Shown here in pieces: positions 15,236 to 23,145 of a stretch of DNA of 64,000 bases. The translations under genes and the position numbers were made by a program. Under the pieces are notes generated by a model. The model ran no database searches. It was not told the DNA's origin and was given only the letters and a program-made list of their open reading frames with translations. Source of the DNA: JAHFOW01 sp046350595. GTDB lineage: Bacteria; Planctomycetota; Brocadiia; Brocadiales; Brocadiaceae. The stretch is taken from contig JAXMAC010000004.1 of NCBI GenBank assembly GCA_046350595.1, positions 25,383 to 89,382 of the forward strand, in the 5' to 3' direction. Each line of letters opens with the position of its first letter. The first letter of the stretch is position 1.

Positions 15236-17050
15236 ATGGTTACTTATCGAAAACTAAAGATATTCATTTTTACTGCAAAATCTAACAAAATCGTTATTAT
15301 CTCATCCGTATGGTTTCTTCTCTCATTTGCCTTACTTTGTTATCCCTCCAACGCAGAAGAAAAGATCCTCCAATTCCACAGCGATATCACCGTCCATGAA
15401 GATTCCACCATGACCGTTTGTGAGACAATAAAGGTCGTGAGTGAAGGAAGAGAAATCAGACACGGCATCTACAGGGATTTTCCCACGAAATACAAGGGCG
15501 GCACGGTTGGTATGGAATATGTGGTAAGTTTTGATATAGCATCGGTAACACGCGATGGCGAACCTGAAGACTATTTTATTAAAGCCATGCCGAATGGCAA
15601 ACGTATTTATATAGGGAAAAAAGAAGTTTTTATAAATCCAGGAGAGCATACTTACACAATACTCTATAAAACTGACCGGCAAATCGGCTTTTTTAACGAT
15701 CACGATGAATTGTACTGGAACGTTACAGGGAATGGCTGGGTGTTCCCGATTGATGAGGTCTCTGCAACGGTTTACCTTCCTGCCGGTATTCCACGGGAAA
15801 CAATTGTGAGGGATGGGTATACGGGGTCTTATGGGGAACGTGGAACCCGGTACAAATCATGGTGTGATGATGTTGGCGACATTCATTTTGTCACCACGGT
15901 GTCCCTGAGAAGCCACGAGGGGCTTACTATCGTTACTTCCTGGCCCAAAGGCTTTATTAAACCACCAAACCTTTACATGAGATGGTGGTATTTTATATGT
16001 GATGCAAAGGTGTTGCTGATCGCTGGTTTGGGCATACTCGTTCTGTTGGCGTATTATTTCTTTACATGGAGTCGGGTGGGAAGAGACCCCAAAAAAGGCG
16101 TTGTTATACCTATCTACACGCCGCCTCTCGGTTTATCCCCTGCAGCTATCCGCTATATTTTAAAGATGGGGTATCATAACAAGGTCTTTGCTGCATCACT
16201 CATTAATTTAGCCGTGAATGGTTACCTTACTATTAAAGAAAATTCCAAATATCTTCTGGAAAAAAAGCCAAGACCTGACCCGAACCAGAAACTTTCACAG
16301 GAAGAAGAATCTTTATATATCTATCTTCCGGAAACCCTGGAGCTGAAACAGGAAAACTACGCCATTATCAGTTCCCTGATTGAAACACTCAAGGATTCAT
16401 TAAGAAAATCGCTCACAAAACGATATTTTGTGACCAATATGGTATATCTTGTCCCGGGGATGGGCATTTCACTCACTTTAATTATAGGTGAATTTTTAAT
16501 GCTGATATCTGAACTTGTATATGAAAAATCAGGCCCGCTTATTGTACTTGTTGCCACGTGTCCCTTACTTATAGGAATAAATGTGCTTTTCGGCTATCTT
16601 TTAAAAGCCCCGACATTACCCGGTAGAAAGGTGATGGATCAGATTGAGGGTTTTAAGATGTATCTTTCCGCAGTGGAAGGTGACCGTCTGAACCGTATGA
16701 ATCCACCAGATAAAATACCGGAACTCTTTGAGAAATATTTGCCCTATGCACTGGCGTTGGACATAGAACAGCAATGGGCAGAACAGTTTACCGAAGTCTT
16801 CCAGAAGGCAGCAGGCGCGGGGACTGAGTATCCCCATGGAAGGTATTCACCGCGGTGGTACCATGGGTACTCCTGGAATTATTACTTCGCCCCCCGATTT
16901 ACTACTTCTCTGGGAAAGTCATTTACCCACGCCATTTCATCATCATCACATCCCCCTGGCTCAAGTTCCGGCGGAGGCTGGTCTGGAGGAGGTGGTGGCG
17001 GTGGCCATTCAGGCGGTGGAGGTGGCGGGGGCGGAGGAGGAGGCTGGTAG
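15236..17050 (+). CDS. DUF2207-domain membrane protein
   Basis: 604 residues. AGGGAGG (15221-15227) sets the ATG at 15236. A signal peptide (about 22-40, VWFLLSFALLCYPSNA) leads to an extracytoplasmic beta domain (ITVHEDSTMTVCETIKV, IRHGIYRDFP), then a membrane helix near 265, a second domain, two more helices near 405-450 and a C-terminal tail of almost pure glycine (GGGWSGGGGGGGHSGGGG). This is the architecture of DUF2207 proteins, of unknown function. The following LemA gene is a common neighbour of DUF2207 genes. Confidence 0.8.
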   Translation: MVTYRKLKIFIFTAKSNKIVIISSVWFLLSFALLCYPSNAEEKILQFHSDITVHEDSTMTVCETIKVVSEGREIRHGIYRDFPTKYKGGTVGMEYVVSFDIASVTRDGEPEDYFIKAMPNGKRIYIGKKEVFINPGEHTYTILYKTDRQIGFFNDHDELYWNVTGNGWVFPIDEVSATVYLPAGIPRETIVRDGYTGSYGERGTRYKSWCDDVGDIHFVTTVSLRSHEGLTIVTSWPKGFIKPPNLYMRWWYFICDAKVLLIAGLGILVLLAYYFFTWSRVGRDPKKGVVIPIYTPPLGLSPAAIRYILKMGYHNKVFAASLINLAVNGYLTIKENSKYLLEKKPRPDPNQKLSQEEESLYIYLPETLELKQENYAIISSLIETLKDSLRKSLTKRYFVTNMVYLVPGMGISLTLIIGEFLMLISELVYEKSGPLIVLVATCPLLIGINVLFGYLLKAPTLPGRKVMDQIEGFKMYLSAVEGDRLNRMNPPDKIPELFEKYLPYALALDIEQQWAEQFTEVFQKAAGAGTEYPHGRYSPRWYHGYSWNYYFAPRFTTSLGKSFTHAISSSSHPPGSSSGGGWSGGGGGGGHSGGGGGGGGGGGW

Positions 17051-17104
17051 GCACATCTTGTTTTAATTGCAGAGGAATTTTCATTTTATTCATGCGGGTT
17101 ACCT

Positions 17105-17181
17105 GTTTGTAGTGACGACTTCAGTCGCTTTCTTGTTATGGACAATACGCAGGTATGACGACTGAAGTCGTCACTACAAAC
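17105..17181. repeat. REP inverted pair
   Basis: GTTTGTAGTGACGACTTCAG ... CTGAAGTCGTCACTACAAAC, arms of about 20 bases enclosing 35 bases, between the DUF2207 and lemA genes. Same family as 1278-1342 and 36291-36315. Confidence 0.8.
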
Positions 17182-17211
17182 TTGAAAATTTTCAAAGGGG
17201 GTAAATTAACC

Positions 17212-17781
17212 ATGATATTTTTGATCGTTGGAGGAGTACTTGTATTATTCGTCATTATCGTAATAAGTGTGTTCATTGGTTTTTATAATAAACTGGTAAA
17301 ACTGAAGAATACCGTCAAGTCGGCGTGGTCAGATATTGATGTCCAATTGAAAAAGAGATACGACCTCGTGCCTCAACTTATTGAGACGGTAAAGGGGGCG
17401 TCAAATTATGAAAAATCTACCCTTGAAAATGTCATTAAGGCACGGGCAGGCGCTATGGGGGCAACTTCCCTCCCTGACAAAGCAAAGGCGGAACATGCAT
17501 TTGGAGAATCACTGAGAGGTCTTATTGCACTCGCTGAGGCGTATCCAGAACTCAAGGCAAATGCCAATTATACGCTCCTTCAGGGACAATTAAAGGATTT
17601 GGAAGACACTATTGAATGTGCACGGCGATATTACAATGCGGTAACCCGTGATTTTAATATCTGCATTGAATCATTTCCGTCAAACATCATTGCATCGTGG
17701 TTCAGGTTTGAACAAGGAACGATGTTTGGCTTAGAATCTCCGGAGACAGAGAGAAGGCCGGTGAAAGTAGATTTTTCGTAA
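17212..17781 (+). CDS. lemA: LemA family protein
   Basis: 189 residues: an N-terminal membrane helix (about 3-25, FLIVGGVLVLFVIIVISVFI), then the helical LemA domain with NTVKSAWSDIDVQLKKRYDL, LVPQLIETVKG and ENVIKARAGA, and the C-terminal RRYYNAVTRDFN and EQGTMFG-like segments. LemA proteins are anchored in the membrane with the helical domain outside; function is unknown. GGGGG lies about 13 bases before the ATG. It probably works with the DUF2207 protein upstream, from which a REP pair separates it. Confidence 0.9.
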   Translation: MIFLIVGGVLVLFVIIVISVFIGFYNKLVKLKNTVKSAWSDIDVQLKKRYDLVPQLIETVKGASNYEKSTLENVIKARAGAMGATSLPDKAKAEHAFGESLRGLIALAEAYPELKANANYTLLQGQLKDLEDTIECARRYYNAVTRDFNICIESFPSNIIASWFRFEQGTMFGLESPETERRPVKVDFS

Positions 17782-17848
17782 GGGTTTACAAATATGGACA
17801 TTTTGCATATAATTTAAAAAACATAAAAAATTTCACGCACCTTGAACC

Positions 17849-18829
17849 ATGAATAAGTATCTCATGCAAGCCCTTGACAGGCTCTATTGTATTTTCAATA
17901 ATCCTAAAATCCGTGCTTCTCAAAAACACGACATCGGTGATTTTAGCCACCTGGTGAGAAAAGAGTACCTTGAAAATCCAGAATTGTTTTATAAAAAACC
18001 CGATAAAGTCCCGGATTTCTCACTCCACAGAGTTACTATGCTTGATGGCATTGAAGTTGTCGACGTTCATTTCCCCAGTCCTATCCAAACCGCACATGCA
18101 GAAAATAACACAGCCCATGGAATTTTTTTTAAGGCGCACAGGGCATTAGCCTCAATAATCCTGCTCCACGGCTGGGGAAGAAATAATCTCTGGAAAGAAA
18201 GAGAGATTGCCACAACCATAGCAAAAAACAATATCAACTGTTTCATCTTAAAACTTCCTTTTCATATGGAGAGGACACCGACAGGCGCCTGGAGCGGTGA
18301 ATACTCCATTACCGGAGACATACTGCGGACGGTTGAAGGAACGCGTCAACTGGTGATTGAAGTCATGATGGTCGCATCCTGGCTGAGGAAGTATGCAGAA
18401 AAGGTGGTGATATCGGGCATCAGCCTGGGCGGGATGATGGCGCACCTGGCAATGGCGGTGGAACCTTTTGACGCCGGGATTACGATTTTAGCGGGCGGCA
18501 ACAATGCCGGGATTATCTGGGATGGTATTGCGACGAAGAGGGTAAGAGATAATATTATAAAAGCTGGCTTTGCCCGGGAAGAGACAAGCCATATTTACCA
18601 GATCATCAATCCCACTGTCCTGGCAAGGCACAACAAGACAAAGAACTTGTTCATGATTAATGGTCTCTATGATGAGATAATGCCTCGCCGGTATACAATA
18701 GAACTGTGGGAAGCGCTCGGCAGGCCAAAGATAAAGTGGTATCCGTGTGCCCACATGAGCGTGGTATTCTTTCTGAAAAAGGTTGTAAAAGATATGATAC
18801 AGTTTGTTCACGAAGAATTGAAGAAGTAG
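17849..18829 (+). CDS. Alpha/beta hydrolase
   Basis: 326 residues. The oxyanion strand is LLHGWGRNN near residue 110, the nucleophile elbow GISLGGMMAHLAM near 195 (Ser), an acid candidate NGLYDEIMPRR near 270 and a histidine in CAHMSV near 298. The overall pattern recalls ABHD18-like hydrolases; the substrate is unknown. There is no signal peptide. It follows lemA by 67 bases and may be cotranscribed. Confidence 0.75.
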   Translation: MNKYLMQALDRLYCIFNNPKIRASQKHDIGDFSHLVRKEYLENPELFYKKPDKVPDFSLHRVTMLDGIEVVDVHFPSPIQTAHAENNTAHGIFFKAHRALASIILLHGWGRNNLWKEREIATTIAKNNINCFILKLPFHMERTPTGAWSGEYSITGDILRTVEGTRQLVIEVMMVASWLRKYAEKVVISGISLGGMMAHLAMAVEPFDAGITILAGGNNAGIIWDGIATKRVRDNIIKAGFAREETSHIYQIINPTVLARHNKTKNLFMINGLYDEIMPRRYTIELWEALGRPKIKWYPCAHMSVVFFLKKVVKDMIQFVHEELKK

Positions 18830-18855
18830 TCGCAGGTATTGAAAGGAAATCACAG

Positions 18856-19041
18856 ATGAAGGCGATGGTATTGAATAGGATATGTAATTTTGCAGAAAAC
18901 AAGAATCCTCTTGAACGGGTAAATTTGCCAGAACCAACTCCGGGGGAAAATGAAATCCTTGAAAACAATTTTTTTCGTCATTTGAAATACACAAATGCCT
19001 TGTTTGTTGGGTTGCAACTATGCTGCGCTATGCGCTCGTAA
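18856..19041 (+). pseudogene. N-terminal fragment of a zinc alcohol dehydrogenase
   Basis: The frame begins MKAMVLNRICNFAENKNPLE and continues LPEPTPGENEIL, the usual first 40 residues of a zinc-dependent medium-chain alcohol dehydrogenase. After NEIL, where 'iKVsaCGVCHTElD' should follow, the sequence becomes unrelated (ENNFFRHLKY) and runs into the start of the next gene. The catalytic and cofactor domains are absent. Confidence 0.65.
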
Positions 19042-20063
19042 TATTAAATGGTCTATGTATTTTGTTCGGAGGATGCGCTACTTCCATCAAGAAATTACCT
19101 GTGTATAAAGGAGTGCCAGATACATTTCATCCAAGCGAACAGGGACAAAAAGTTATTCACGTCCAATATCTTGGGGTTGGCGGATATTTGTTCCGTTACG
19201 GCAACAACGCCCTGATGACCGCTCCCTCGATTACCAATCCGAGCCTGCTCAAAATAGCAACATTTACATGCTTAAAAGCAGATGAAGTGCTTATAGATCG
19301 TCTATTACCAGAGGTCGAAGATGTAGAAATAATATTGGTAGGACATTCCCATTATGATCACCTGCTGGATGTGCCTTACATAATGGAAAAACACGCGAAG
19401 AATTCTGTTGTCTATGGTTCTCAAACCATGGAACACATCCTGGCTGCAGCGGTGGATAAAACCCGTATTGTAAATATAGATAAATATGCTGCAAAGGGTA
19501 AGGTACCCGGACAATGGATATATAACAAAGATCGGACCATACGCTTTATGGCTATCGAGTCTGAGCATGCGCCACATTTTGCGGGCATGAAGTTATTGCC
19601 AAAAGGACATTACGATAAGGATATCAAATATCTTCCTCGCACGGTATTTGGTTGGGTAGAAGGCCGGACTTACGCCTATCTTATTGACTTTCTCGATGAA
19701 ACAGGAGATATTGAATTTCGCATACACTATCAGGATACGGCAAGCACACCCCCGATCGGTTTCCCCCCAGATTTACCAATCAATGAGCAGCAACGAGTAG
19801 ATTTAGCAATCCTTTGTGTGGCATCCTTTAATCAAGTGAATAACTATCCCGAAGGGATTATCAAGAATATTCAGCCGAAAAATATCATTTTGGGTCATTG
19901 GGAAGACTTTTTTAGAAATCAGAAAAGGCCCGTGAGGGCTTTGCGGACTACAAATGTGGGGGTATTTATCAAACGTTTAGAATCTGTTATGCCAACAGAT
20001 ACACAATGGTTCATGCCGCTGCCCTTTGCGCATATGCACTTTCCGCTTGAAAAAATTGAATAA
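19020..20063 (+). CDS. Lipoprotein with metallo-beta-lactamase fold
   Basis: 347 residues. The leader ends in a lipobox (LCILFGGC, Cys near 19), so the protein is probably lipid-anchored outside the cytoplasm. The metal motif HSHYDHLLD lies near residue 110, with further histidines at SEHAPHFAG near 182 and LGHWEDF near 290. It is a hydrolase of the MBL superfamily; the substrate is unknown. Its start overlaps the alcohol dehydrogenase fragment. Confidence 0.75.
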   Translation: MLRYALVILNGLCILFGGCATSIKKLPVYKGVPDTFHPSEQGQKVIHVQYLGVGGYLFRYGNNALMTAPSITNPSLLKIATFTCLKADEVLIDRLLPEVEDVEIILVGHSHYDHLLDVPYIMEKHAKNSVVYGSQTMEHILAAAVDKTRIVNIDKYAAKGKVPGQWIYNKDRTIRFMAIESEHAPHFAGMKLLPKGHYDKDIKYLPRTVFGWVEGRTYAYLIDFLDETGDIEFRIHYQDTASTPPIGFPPDLPINEQQRVDLAILCVASFNQVNNYPEGIIKNIQPKNIILGHWEDFFRNQKRPVRALRTTNVGVFIKRLESVMPTDTQWFMPLPFAHMHFPLEKIE

Positions 20064-20118
20064 ACATGTTTCAGTAGATGCAACATTATCCAAAAATATT
20101 TTACATTCCCAAATAGAA

Positions 20119-21648
20119 ATGATACAGGAACAAAAAATATATAACCCCATAAGACACCAAACCATAGTCTCCATTGTCACACCTTTAGGCGAGGGAGGTA
20201 TCGGTAAGATTGTGGTGTCAGGGCCGGATGCCTTGCATATTGTTAATGGAATGTTTCGGGGGAAGGGAATTACGGACATCCTGAATGCTGTGAGCCAAAG
20301 GCTTTATTATGGACATATCCAGGATAAAGGTCACATCATTGATGAGGTTATTGTCAGTATAATAAAACAGCAGGACAGCTTTACGGGTGAAGATGTTGTT
20401 GAAATCAATTGCCACGGCGGTATCCGCGTAGTGATGAGGATTTATGGATGTTTACAATCATCAGGGGCGGAAGGTGTTGCATGGGATTCGTTACTATTGC
20501 AGTCCGTTGAAAACAAAAGATTGGATTGTATTCAGAAGGAGGCGCTTCAGGAAGTTGTCAATGCACGGACAAAATTGGCGGCAAAGGTATTACTCGATCA
20601 ATACAGAGGGGCATTGTCGGGCGCAATCAAACAGGGGTTGGAAGTAATTGGAAAAATAAGACGTTCCTATCACCCCCACCCTAACCCTCCCCCATCAAGG
20701 GGGAGGGAAGCTTTACCTTCTCCAATAACGAGTGAGAAGGCGTCTGGCGAGTTGCCACCGCCCCATCCTTTGAGCGGTAAGGAACCCGATAATTCATCAC
20801 GACATACATGCCCTTCCCCGTGTGAGAGGGGGTTAGGGGGTGGGGAAAATGACCCGCGCCATAGCAATGGCGTATCAGTTCCTACCCTGGCAAGCATTAT
20901 TGGTAGTTTGCTGGAATCTGCCTCTTTTGGCATGGCATTGACCACACCGCAACCACTGGTGATCCTGGGCAAGCCCAATGTGGGTAAATCGACGATTATC
21001 AATGCCATTCTTGGTGAAGAGCGGATGCTGGTACACCACGAGCCTGGAACTACCAGGGATTATGTGAGCGAATATATTTCCGTTGAGGGCATTCCTTTTG
21101 AGATTGTAGACACAGCAGGTATACGACATACGAGCGATGTGCTGGAGGTCATGAGTATTGAAATGACGCAGGAGCAACTGCAACGCGCCAGTAAGGTGAT
21201 GGTTGTATTTGATAACGCCAGACCATTTGATGCAGAAGATGAAAGGATTGCAGACGCCGTCCATTCATGGTTGGCCATGAATAAATCTGAAAACGCACAA
21301 CAAAAAACAAGTGTGAGCAAGGTTATACCCGTGGTTAATAAATGTGACCTGCCGGCACGCTTAGAAAGGGCAAGGATCGAAGCAGAATTTGGGCAGTCTC
21401 TCTGCCTTATTTCCGCCCGGAACAAAGAAGGGTTTGAGGAATTAAACAGAAGGCTCGTTCGGGAATTTGATACTGTCTACAAACCCATGAAACCCGTAAT
21501 ATTTAATAAAAGACAGGTTGTTTTACTGTCAAAGGCCGGTAGTTTGCTCAAGCAAATACCGGATCATTTTATTGCAGAGAAAACACTACACATAATGGGA
21601 GAAGTAGAAAGCATTTTGAGGGCATGTTTGCATAGCGCACATCCCTAA
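20119..21648 (+). CDS. mnmE: MnmE-like tRNA-modification GTPase, unusual form
   Basis: MnmE with MnmG modifies U34 of some tRNAs. The N-terminal domain is clear (TPLGEGGIGKIVVSG; SFTGEDVVEINCHGG near 95), and the G domain has GKPNVGKST near 285, PGTTRDYVSEY, DTAG and VNKCDL. Two oddities stand out. A proline-rich block of about 58 residues (HPHPNPPPSRGRE onward) encoded by an intergenic-type repeat lies in frame before the G domain. The C-terminus ends RACLHSAHP inside another repeat and lacks the catalytic FC(I/L)GK end, so the modification activity may be lost. The start at MIQEQ gives a standard N-terminus; a longer start at 20026 would overlap the previous gene. Confidence 0.8.
   Translation: MIQEQKIYNPIRHQTIVSIVTPLGEGGIGKIVVSGPDALHIVNGMFRGKGITDILNAVSQRLYYGHIQDKGHIIDEVIVSIIKQQDSFTGEDVVEINCHGGIRVVMRIYGCLQSSGAEGVAWDSLLLQSVENKRLDCIQKEALQEVVNARTKLAAKVLLDQYRGALSGAIKQGLEVIGKIRRSYHPHPNPPPSRGREALPSPITSEKASGELPPPHPLSGKEPDNSSRHTCPSPCERGLGGGENDPRHSNGVSVPTLASIIGSLLESASFGMALTTPQPLVILGKPNVGKSTIINAILGEERMLVHHEPGTTRDYVSEYISVEGIPFEIVDTAGIRHTSDVLEVMSIEMTQEQLQRASKVMVVFDNARPFDAEDERIADAVHSWLAMNKSENAQQKTSVSKVIPVVNKCDLPARLERARIEAEFGQSLCLISARNKEGFEELNRRLVREFDTVYKPMKPVIFNKRQVVLLSKAGSLLKQIPDHFIAEKTLHIMGEVESILRACLHSAHP
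20671..20845. repeat. 175-bp repeat element inserted in frame in mnmE
   Basis: Terminal inverted segments CACCCCCACCCTAACCCTCC and GAGAGGGGGTTAGGGGGTG flank a hyphenated palindromic interior. It has the form of the widespread 'CCCTAACCCTCCC' intergenic repeats yet is open in the mnmE frame. Confidence 0.7.
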
Positions 21649-21793
21649 CCCGAACGAGTCGGAAGAGACCGTAGTGGCAAGGCGCGCCTTGCCACTACAG
21701 AAGGCTTTTTGTGGGCATGTTTGCATGGCGCACACCCCGAACCCGACCGAGTCGGACGAGACCGTAGGGGCACGGCCCGCCTTGCCACTACAG
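21620..21793. repeat. 93-bp tandem duplication including REP
   Basis: Two units starting GGGCATGTTTGCAT at 21620 and 21713. Each holds the last mnmE codons, CGAACGAGTCGGA-like sequence, GAGACCGTAG and the palindrome GGCAAGGCGCGCCTTGCC (second unit diverged). The rest of 21794-21848 is the AT-rich tail of the composite repeat. Confidence 0.8.
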
Positions 21794-21848
21794 AGAATAT
21801 CTTTGTTAAAAATGTCAAAATATTTTTTGTAAGATATTAAGCTGTTCT

Positions 21849-22742
21849 TCAGTGGTGAATTTCCAAAACGTTCTGTTCCTTGAGTAATGGCCAGTGCAAT
21901 GCTTCGCGCAGTTTGACATAGTTCTCAGCGCAACGCCGGGCGAGATTTCTTACCCTTGCTATATAACCGGTACGCTGGGTAACTCCGATAGCGCCACGTG
22001 CATCGAGCATGTTGAAGGCATGCGAACATTTTAAAACGTAATCGTACGCGGGCAATACCAGCTCTTCTTTTAAAAGTTTCTGGCATTCCCTCTCGTACAT
22101 ATCGAAAAGTTGAAAGAACATGGCAGTATCTGCCACTTTAAAGTTATAGGTGGAGAATTGAACCTCGTCCTGTTTGTGGATATCACCATAGGTGTAGCCT
22201 TTAACCCATTCGAGGTCATAGACCGATTCTTTTTTCTGGATGAACATGGCGATGCGTTCAAGTCCATAGGTGAGTTCTAACGTAATGGGTTCAAGCTCAA
22301 AACCGCCGACTTGCTGAAAATAGGTAAATTGCGTCACTTCCATTCCATCCAGCCAAACCTCCCAGCCGAGTCCCGTTGCGCCCAGGGTCGGGGATTCCCA
22401 GTCGTCCTCGACAAACCGTACATCGTGTTTTACAAGGTCTATTCCCAGATTTCTCAGGCTATTTAAATAAATTTCCTGCGAATCATCGGGGGCAGGTTTT
22501 ACAATAACCTGGAATTGATAGTAATGTTGCAATCGGTTGGGGTTTTCTCCGTATCTGCCGTCAGTGGGCCGTCGGGACGGCTCGACATAGGCGCACTTCC
22601 AGGGTTCCGGTCCTAATGCCTTGAGGAATGTTGCCGGATTAAAAGTGCCTGCCCCCTTTTCCATATCGTAGGGTTGCCAGAGTACACAGCCATAATCAGC
22701 CCAATAACTTTGTAATTTTAGTATAATTTCCTGAAACGTCAT
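21849..22742 (-). CDS. glyQ: Glycyl-tRNA synthetase alpha subunit
   Basis: 297 residues, full length for the class II alpha subunit of the heterotetrameric enzyme that charges tRNA-Gly. Signatures: MTFQEIILKLQSYWADYGC, GAGTFNPATFLKALGPEPW near 31, YVEPSRRPTDGRYGENPNR near 53 and GLGWEVWLDGMEVTQFTYF near 123. The gene for the beta subunit (glyS) is not adjacent, which is unusual; downstream lies repeat DNA and the convergent mnmE. Confidence 0.95.
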   Translation of the reverse strand: MTFQEIILKLQSYWADYGCVLWQPYDMEKGAGTFNPATFLKALGPEPWKCAYVEPSRRPTDGRYGENPNRLQHYYQFQVIVKPAPDDSQEIYLNSLRNLGIDLVKHDVRFVEDDWESPTLGATGLGWEVWLDGMEVTQFTYFQQVGGFELEPITLELTYGLERIAMFIQKKESVYDLEWVKGYTYGDIHKQDEVQFSTYNFKVADTAMFFQLFDMYERECQKLLKEELVLPAYDYVLKCSHAFNMLDARGAIGVTQRTGYIARVRNLARRCAENYVKLREALHWPLLKEQNVLEIHH

Positions 22743-23145
22743 AGACTCCTATCCTCATCAGAAAGGTTAGAAAAAAATGTACGGAGAAAGGAAAAAAAGG
22801 GAATGGAGGAAATAATAAAATGTTGCGGATATTTATTTCTTTTTCCCCTGTTCTCCTTAGCCTGGATACCTTTTAATTTTGGTGGAGTTTATCACGATGT
22901 GTGTGATGTGTCAAGCGGGAACTCCGCTAAAATTCTTCGATTTTCACTGATTATAGGCTAAATTTCTGGTAATATTGACATTTTATTTTTTATTTGTTAT
23001 TTTTGAGAATTTAGGGTTAAAAACAGGTATGGTAGGAGCCGCCTCCCTGCGGCAATTGGCAATCCAAGGCACATTTGAATTTCAGGTTGACAATAGGGGT
23101 TGTACCCTACCATGGAAACTTTGAACGTTTTTTAAGGAGGTATGT
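22743..23145. other. Divergent intergenic region, glyQ / htpG
   Basis: No gene is supported. It should hold promoters for both neighbours. A weak candidate is TTGACA near 22976 with TATTTT 17 bases on. A degenerate palindromic stretch runs from GGTAGGAGCCG (about 23030) to GTACCCTACC (about 23112). AAGGAGG precedes the htpG start. No CIRCE element was seen. Confidence 0.5.

Noticed and set aside
16836..17112. Arginine/tryptophan-rich and similar frames overlapping the glycine-rich tail of the DUF2207 protein
   Set aside because: Frame shadows of a GGN-rich repeat; no start site or homology.
22797..22966. Small protein frame between glyQ and htpG
   Set aside because: No ribosome site fitting its start, odd composition and no recognisable feature.
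23030..23112. CIRCE-type heat-shock operator before htpG
   Set aside because: The imperfect palindrome does not match TTAGCACTC-N9-GAGTGCTAA; it looks like a degenerate intergenic repeat.
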